Assembly: GCA_014529385.2 (NCBI GenBank)
Contig: CM043963.1
Span: 66,169,895 to 66,233,894 of the forward strand
Source of the DNA: Adiantum capillus-veneris
Lineage: Eukaryota > Streptophyta > Polypodiopsida > Polypodiales > Pteridaceae
Direction: 5' to 3'
DNA length: 64,000 nucleotides
A model generated the notes under the pieces. The model did no database searches, was not told the origin of the DNA, and was given only the letters and a program-made list of their open reading frames with translations. Shown piece by piece: positions 58,891-64,000 of this stretch. The first letter of the stretch is position 1. Every line of letters starts with the position of its first letter. The translations under genes were made by a program, and so were the position numbers.

Positions 58891-60300
58891 TTTTAGCCAA
58901 AACTCCTTTTCCCAATTAGGAGCCTGCATAATGGGGACGTACTCAAAACCTCTTTAACTTTGTCAAAAACCTCGTCACAGTCATGAGACCATTCCAAGGG
59001 ATCATTCTTGACTGTTTGCTGCAATGGATATAATAGCTGCGATGCGAAGGGTATGAAGCAAGATAGATATTTAACTTTCTATACGAAAGTGGCCAACTAT
59101 TTGGTATCTTTTGGAGGTGACAGTAACAGCAAAGCCTCCACTTTCTCTAGATTTTCTTCAATCCCATTTTCTGAAATAACATGCCCAAGAAGCTTCACCC
59201 ATGGCTGTGCCAAATGACATTTTTTAGGGTTTAGCTGACCCTCGCATTCATCATACCTTGCAAAAGTCATTTCAAGCTTTTGAACATGCTGTTTTCTTGA
59301 ATTTACACTGAAATCATCTATGAATCCTTTGACAAACTTCCCAAGGAACGGGGTAAGGACCCAATCTACTTTTCTTTTAAAGGCTCCCGGCCCATTTGTC
59401 AACCCAAAAGGAAGGCAACAAAAGCAGAAACAACCCCATGAAGTGATAAAAGTAGTCTTTTTCCGATCGTCAGGAGTAAGGATAAGTTGAAAGTATCCTG
59501 AATACCCATCATAGACATTGTTTCTTTCAAAACCAGCCACTGCATCTAACAATTGATCAATAAAAGGCAAAGGGTAAGGATCTTTCTTGGTCACCGCATT
59601 TAGTGGCTTGTAATCAACACAAACTCTCCAACGCCCATCTTTCTTTGGGGTGACTACTATACAGGGCTCACCCACTCATCATTATCCACTAGCACAATGA
59701 ACCCTGCATCCAAAATCTTATCCACTTCTTCCTTTAAAGCATTCATATGTTCTTTACCCATCCTTCTTAATTTCTGCCGTATTGGCTTTGCCCCTTCAAC
59801 TAGCTCAATCTTCATAGGATCCCCAACAAAACCCCTTATTTCCTGATATGATGTAATGAAAAGATTTGGAAACCTGTCCAACATTGCTAAGTACTCCTTT
59901 CTTTCTACTTGTGTCAAATCAGTACTCAGCATATTTTGAATCAACTCTTTCTTCACTGGTAGTTCCAGTTTAGGCTGCATCAACTCTTCAAGTTGTTCTA
60001 AACAGCTTGAAGCATTTATATTCCCTGATTTGCAACACTTCACTAATTTCTCTATGTTCCCCATCCAACAACGAGAATGACACTTCACCCTCATCACTGG
60101 AACTCAAAGTGGTACTAATTTTTGAGTCTTCATGACTATCATCACTAGTAGTTTCGGACTCATCATTCTCACTCACATCTTCAAGTGCCATAGGTGGTTT
60201 GGTAGTCATATCAAACACTCTCTTTTCACCCTTCTTGCCATGCACACTGATTGTGCCCTTGTCCCAATCTTGCATCACACCAACAGCTCTCAATCAAGGT
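58891..60300 (-). pseudogene. pol: G4 reverse transcriptase and start of RNase H
   Basis: From 60,290: spacer after protease, then KQKLRRMGKEHMNALKEEVD and DAGFIVLVDNDEWVSPV. A frame change at 59,665 leads to VVTPKKDGRWRVCVDYKPLN, LPFIDQLLDAVAGF, LPFGLTNGPGAFKRKV and VKGFIDDFSVNS (FIDD as catalytic pair), to LLSPPKDTK at 59,100. Then IMQAPNWEKEFWLKA, the start of RNase H, reaches the T1 insertion site. Several stops and shifts, so inactive. Confidence 0.9.
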
Positions 60301-60653
60301 CGTCCCAAAATGAGAGGAAAGGCTCCCAGACTAGCTAGCATAACATGAAAGTTTACCATAACCTTCATGTTAAAGACTTCGACTTCCAAATTCTTGATCA
60401 TTCCCAAACATTTCACTTTGGCATGGTTGTTGAATCCAAACCCAGAGCTTCGGCATGTAATGAGACCTAATCTCTTGACACATGACTGTGTGATCACACA
60501 AACTTGAGCACCTCCATCAATGTAGGCTTCTCCCATGCCCACACCTTTGTGCCAAGCATTCATACAGGACAAATATCGGGTAACTCTTCCATAGACAACA
60601 CTCTGACACGTCCATGCTTCGGCTCTTTCTTTGGATTCACTAATGACATCCAC
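60290..60653 (-). pseudogene. G4 protease
   Basis: GEAYIDGGAQVCVITQSCVK is the active-site region, with DGG in place of DSG/DTG. SLGAFPLILGRP is the second motif, followed by TGA where the family has Trp. Confidence 0.85.
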
Positions 60654-60796
60654 TGCCTTTTAATTTTGGGCACCATATTCATCAACTGTCCAAAATTACA
60701 ATCTACTTTTCTCCCATTCAGGTCTTACTTTAAACTGTAAGCTATTTTTCCTTCTCCCAGAGGAAAATCTACCACTTCAAATCGTCTATGAGGCTT

Positions 60797-61936
60797 TCAC
60801 TTTCTCTTGGCTTTTACATCTTCACCCTCTTTCTCCTTCCCTTTCTTTCTGCTAGGCCCTGGTGCTGCATAGCCTTCCCTCTCTCTTTTGCCTACTGGCA
60901 GCACATCTGCTTCTTTCTTCTCAACTCGCACAATACCCACATGGACACCAAAGGTTGAGGCCTGATTTTCTTGTCCAGTACCTTGATCTCTCTGTATATC
61001 CAATGCATAATCATTAGCCCTGTTAGGAATCCGTTGAGGAAGTGGAAACATATCCCCTCCCATCCTTACTGGCTTTGAACAATAAGTGCTAATATGACCA
61101 AGTTCACCACAATTATAACAAGTGGGGATGAACCTCCTCTATGGCTCAAAACTGCCTTGTCCACAACCAGCATTCGCATTAGGCTGAACTTTATATGCCT
61201 GAGCCATTCCTCTACCACGACCACGACCACCTCCACCACCAAGAACACTGAGTTGTAATTCTTGCATCATCGTCATCATGTCTTGCATATTTTGTTGTAA
61301 TTGTTCAATATTAGCAGCCCTTTGAACAGGTTGGCCTCCAGCCTCTGTCTGATTCTCCTCCTTTTGGCTACCATTATTTTGCTCAGGGACCACTTTCTCG
61401 TATCCATTAAGCCTTTGAGCTTTCCATTCTTTCTCTCTGGCAATGGTGACTGCATTCTCGAAGGTGATGGGTCTTTTCAGCTCAACTTTGAACTTCAAAC
61501 TTTCTTTTAAGTTTGCCACAAAGCGGTCCTTCTTTAACATGGATGGAGGGATCTCGTTTCCCAAAGCACAGGCCTATTTATCCCAAAAACAGGTGAATTG
61601 CATGACAAAATCATCAACTCTTTGATAAGCCCTCTGAGTGTACCCCAGAATTTCATGCCAAACTTCATCAGGTACTTCGATGGATTGGTATTGTGCCAAA
61701 AAATCTTGCTTCACACGATTGTAGTCCAAAACCACCCCTGGATTTTGTGCCTGCATTAACTAGTCAAAATTGTGTAACTAAACTTTTGCCTCATCCTGTA
61801 AACTATATTGCAGCAATCGCAACAATATAGCTTGGTCTAGTATATTGTGTAGTAAGCAATTGACTTCCAACTTTTCAATAAACATATGTGCATTTTCATT
61901 AGGCAATCCATGAAACTGTGGGAACTCGTCTGCCAT
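60797..61936 (-). pseudogene. gag: G4 gag with zinc knuckle
   Basis: ATG 61,936 starts MADEFPQFHGLPNENAHMFI, the usual gag opening. LLRLLQYSLQDEAKV is then cut by two TAG codons near 61,770. DYNRVKQDFLAQYQS, RFVANLKESLKFKVELKRPI and a glycine/arginine patch GGGGGRGRGRG follow. Across a stop at 61,139 comes the knuckle CYNCGELGHISTYC, then a basic tail to 60,797. Confidence 0.88.
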
Positions 61937-62220
61937 GTTTGATTTCCACAAAAACACTTACATGTGACGTTGAAAACTCAAGGGATGTCGATGGATTGCT
62001 CCAGTATCTAATCCACCTCACACTGGGTAACCCGACTCCCAGTGCTTGGATTCAAAAAACCTCAAAGGCTGAAATCCAATTATACGACCACCTCAAGTGA
62101 TGTACACAATTTGCACATACATAGGCGGTTGTCCATAAGGATCCACATCCCTTTTACATTCAGTACCTACAGAATAGACATATTTCACAGGCATTGGAGC
62201 ATAGGAGCACTTGCTCCTCT

Positions 62221-62232
62221 GTGGGGGCACCA
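62221..62232 (-). other. G4 primer binding site
   Basis: Minus strand TGGTGCCCCCAC, 6 nt from the 5' LTR end. Confidence 0.6.
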
Positions 62233-62238
62233 AAATGA

Positions 62239-63474
62239 TGTTAGCGTGCAAACAATAAGGAGAACAAAAACCTCTTTAGTCTTGCACACACCACACCATC
62301 GGAAGGAAACACCATAAAGCTGCGAAAAACACCTATATCGAACACCTGTAAAGTCGGACAGGAAATAGGCCTAACCTGAACCATGACTAAAATTGCTAAA
62401 AACCAAGACTTTAAATATGAATCTTGTGTTGTGTAGATCTTTGTAGAGTATCCATATGCTTAATTCCGACAACAAACGAGAGAGTTACAAGCTTTCGAAG
62501 TTGGGGTCTCTCTCAAAAGCTTCAAAAAAGCTAGTCTCTCTAAGCCAAAAAGGTGTGTAGGGAATTGCAACTATTAAAAAGGGGGATTTTTTGGCTTTTA
62601 ACCCAAGGAATTTTCTCTCCTCTCTTAGCCGACATGGTTCTCTCTTTGGTCACCTTTTAATTCTTTCATTTTGAGCTTAGTTTGGGTAGAAAATGGCATG
62701 TCGGCCACTTTTTGACCAAGGAAAGTGGGGAAAGGAAGTGTCCAGAGGCCCAAAAAGAAACCTAGGCACCTGTCCTGCTGGTGGGAGCCCCTAATGGGTG
62801 CCCTTTCCTCCCCCAAAGTCCACGAGCCCTCATGGGCTAGGCAAGTGAGCTCCGCTTGCTCCTTTGATACAGCCTTAGGGGGTACCCACTCCCCCCCTTA
62901 TACCCTCCAATTCCCACTTTCTCCCCCCCATGTGGGATTAATCCATTGCCACTTGGCACCATCCTCCCATCTCCCCACTTAAGCATATGAATTTCCCGTT
63001 TTGCTTCCCACTCCAAGAAATCTGAGCGGAGGCGTGGCGGGTGACTCTGAGCACCGAATGCAACGTTGTAAAGCCCGGCTTGGAGCTTATCACTTCGGCT
63101 ATTCTCAAAAATCCTCGGCCACATCTTTTCTAATTAAATCTATCAAATCAGCCCACTTGCCTTTCCTCGCATGCATCCGCACCCACTTTCTAAGTAAGGA
63201 ACTGCCCATTACAAATGCATGTAACTCATGATGTATGAGTCTGATTCGCCGCCCATACAAGCACAACTGAAAAAACTCATTGAAAACCACCTTTAGAAGT
63301 TTAACCAACCCAAACCTCTTGCAAATGACTAAGCAGAACCAAGACTTTATACATAAATTTTACAAGAGCACTCTGAAAACTCAAAGCATTATGTACATTT
63401 ATGTACTCGAGGCTAGTGAGCAAGCTTTTTAGCATGGATTAGTGACTTTATCTTCATCCAAAAAATGCATGAAA
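62239..63474 (-). repeat. G4 5' LTR (1,236 bp)
   Basis: Starts TGTTAGCGTGC and ends GCATGAAA, where the partner ends GCATGACA. Includes about 60 bp near 63,020-63,080 absent from the other LTR. Confidence 0.88.
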
Positions 63475-64000
63475 ACGTGTATAAAGTCCTTTTGACAAAA
63501 ATGAACTTAAATCTCAGCCCAAGGTTCTCTTTTGTGTGTACTTAAAGCATATGTGCTCAAAATCAAGTTTCGATATCAATAATTCACCAATTTTCTTTGT
63601 TTTTGGTTAGAATTTGCAGAATTCTCTCCAAATGTAAAGTTGGTTGACCAAATGCTGTGGAATCTTGTAGTCAAGCTTATAGACACCTCCCAAATGGCTT
63701 AGTGATGACAACATCAAGATATTGCCCAAATCTATGCTGGAGACATTATACGCTTATAAAGTCCCCTATCTTAGAATTCAGATCTGTTTCTACCCTAAGT
63801 TCCCCTACTTATCAGCATCATGTACATGTGTTCACAACAAAATTTAAAGCTCAAACGTGCTTACAAACACAAGTTTCTGTTTTTCCGTTACAACCACTCT
63901 GAGTTTTGGCTTTTGGTCTCCAATTCTATGACAAAGTTTTCCACTCAAGATGTTCCTAGGGTATAAATACTCATTTAAACACTCTGGTATAGTCAGTTTC
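63475..64000. repeat. Continuation of the palindrome-bearing region beyond G4
   Basis: Begins ACGTGTATAAAGTCC, the other half of the palindrome split by G4. A further diverged copy CATTATACGCTTATAAAGTC lies at about 63,744. No gene supported. Confidence 0.55.

Overview
The window looks like nuclear DNA of a land plant with a large, repeat-rich genome. The evidence is GT-AG introns with short plant-like lengths, a plant-type CACTA transposon with DUF4218- and DUF4216-like exons, a Copia element primed by initiator tRNA-Met, and dual-RNase H (Tat-like) Gypsy elements. I cannot fix the species. A fern or other non-seed plant is my guess only, because two gene families here remind me of uncharacterised multicopy families otherwise seen in animals. 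I see no housekeeping gene, tRNA, rRNA or organelle gene. Almost everything is mobile DNA, nested several layers deep.

Layout. 0-5 kb: an intact four-exon minus-strand gene (652-3505, 855 codons) of unknown, transposase-like type. Beside it is a broken relative whose front half is a retrotransposon gag domain. 5.7-14.3 kb: a CACTA-like DNA transposon with two divergent genes and an array of CACACTAATTAGTGTG palindromes in the first intron of the second gene. Its right end seems to be at 29,964-30,104, beyond an inserted element. 14.3-30.0 kb: G1, a minus-strand Gypsy element with ~2.05-kb LTRs and a strong candidate -1 frameshift signal between gag-protease and pol. It is interrupted by a 3' half of a plus-strand Gypsy element (G2), and 1.3 kb of G1 is duplicated on the two sides of G2. 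30.1-39.6 kb: a decayed minus-strand Gypsy element (G3) whose reverse transcriptase is split by a Copia element.

40.6-63.5 kb: G4, a minus-strand Tat-like Gypsy element with two LTRs and a 4-bp target duplication. It holds a solo LTR of the G2 family inside its integrase and a 12.2-kb DNA transposon (T1, 46,659-58,884) inside its first RNase H region.

T1 is the best candidate for an undescribed system. It has short inverted ends, a palindromic target duplication and thousands of bases of arrays built from the word TACCAAA and its complement. It carries a decayed gene with a DFAENY...SDG...HGKG motif series, an FCP1-like phosphatase fragment and a further coiled-coil / charged minus-strand gene. 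The genes do not form a pathway. They are the replication and transposition parts of separate parasites, and the nesting gives their relative ages: T1 and the solo LTR are younger than G4, Copia is younger than G3, and G1 is younger than the CACTA element.
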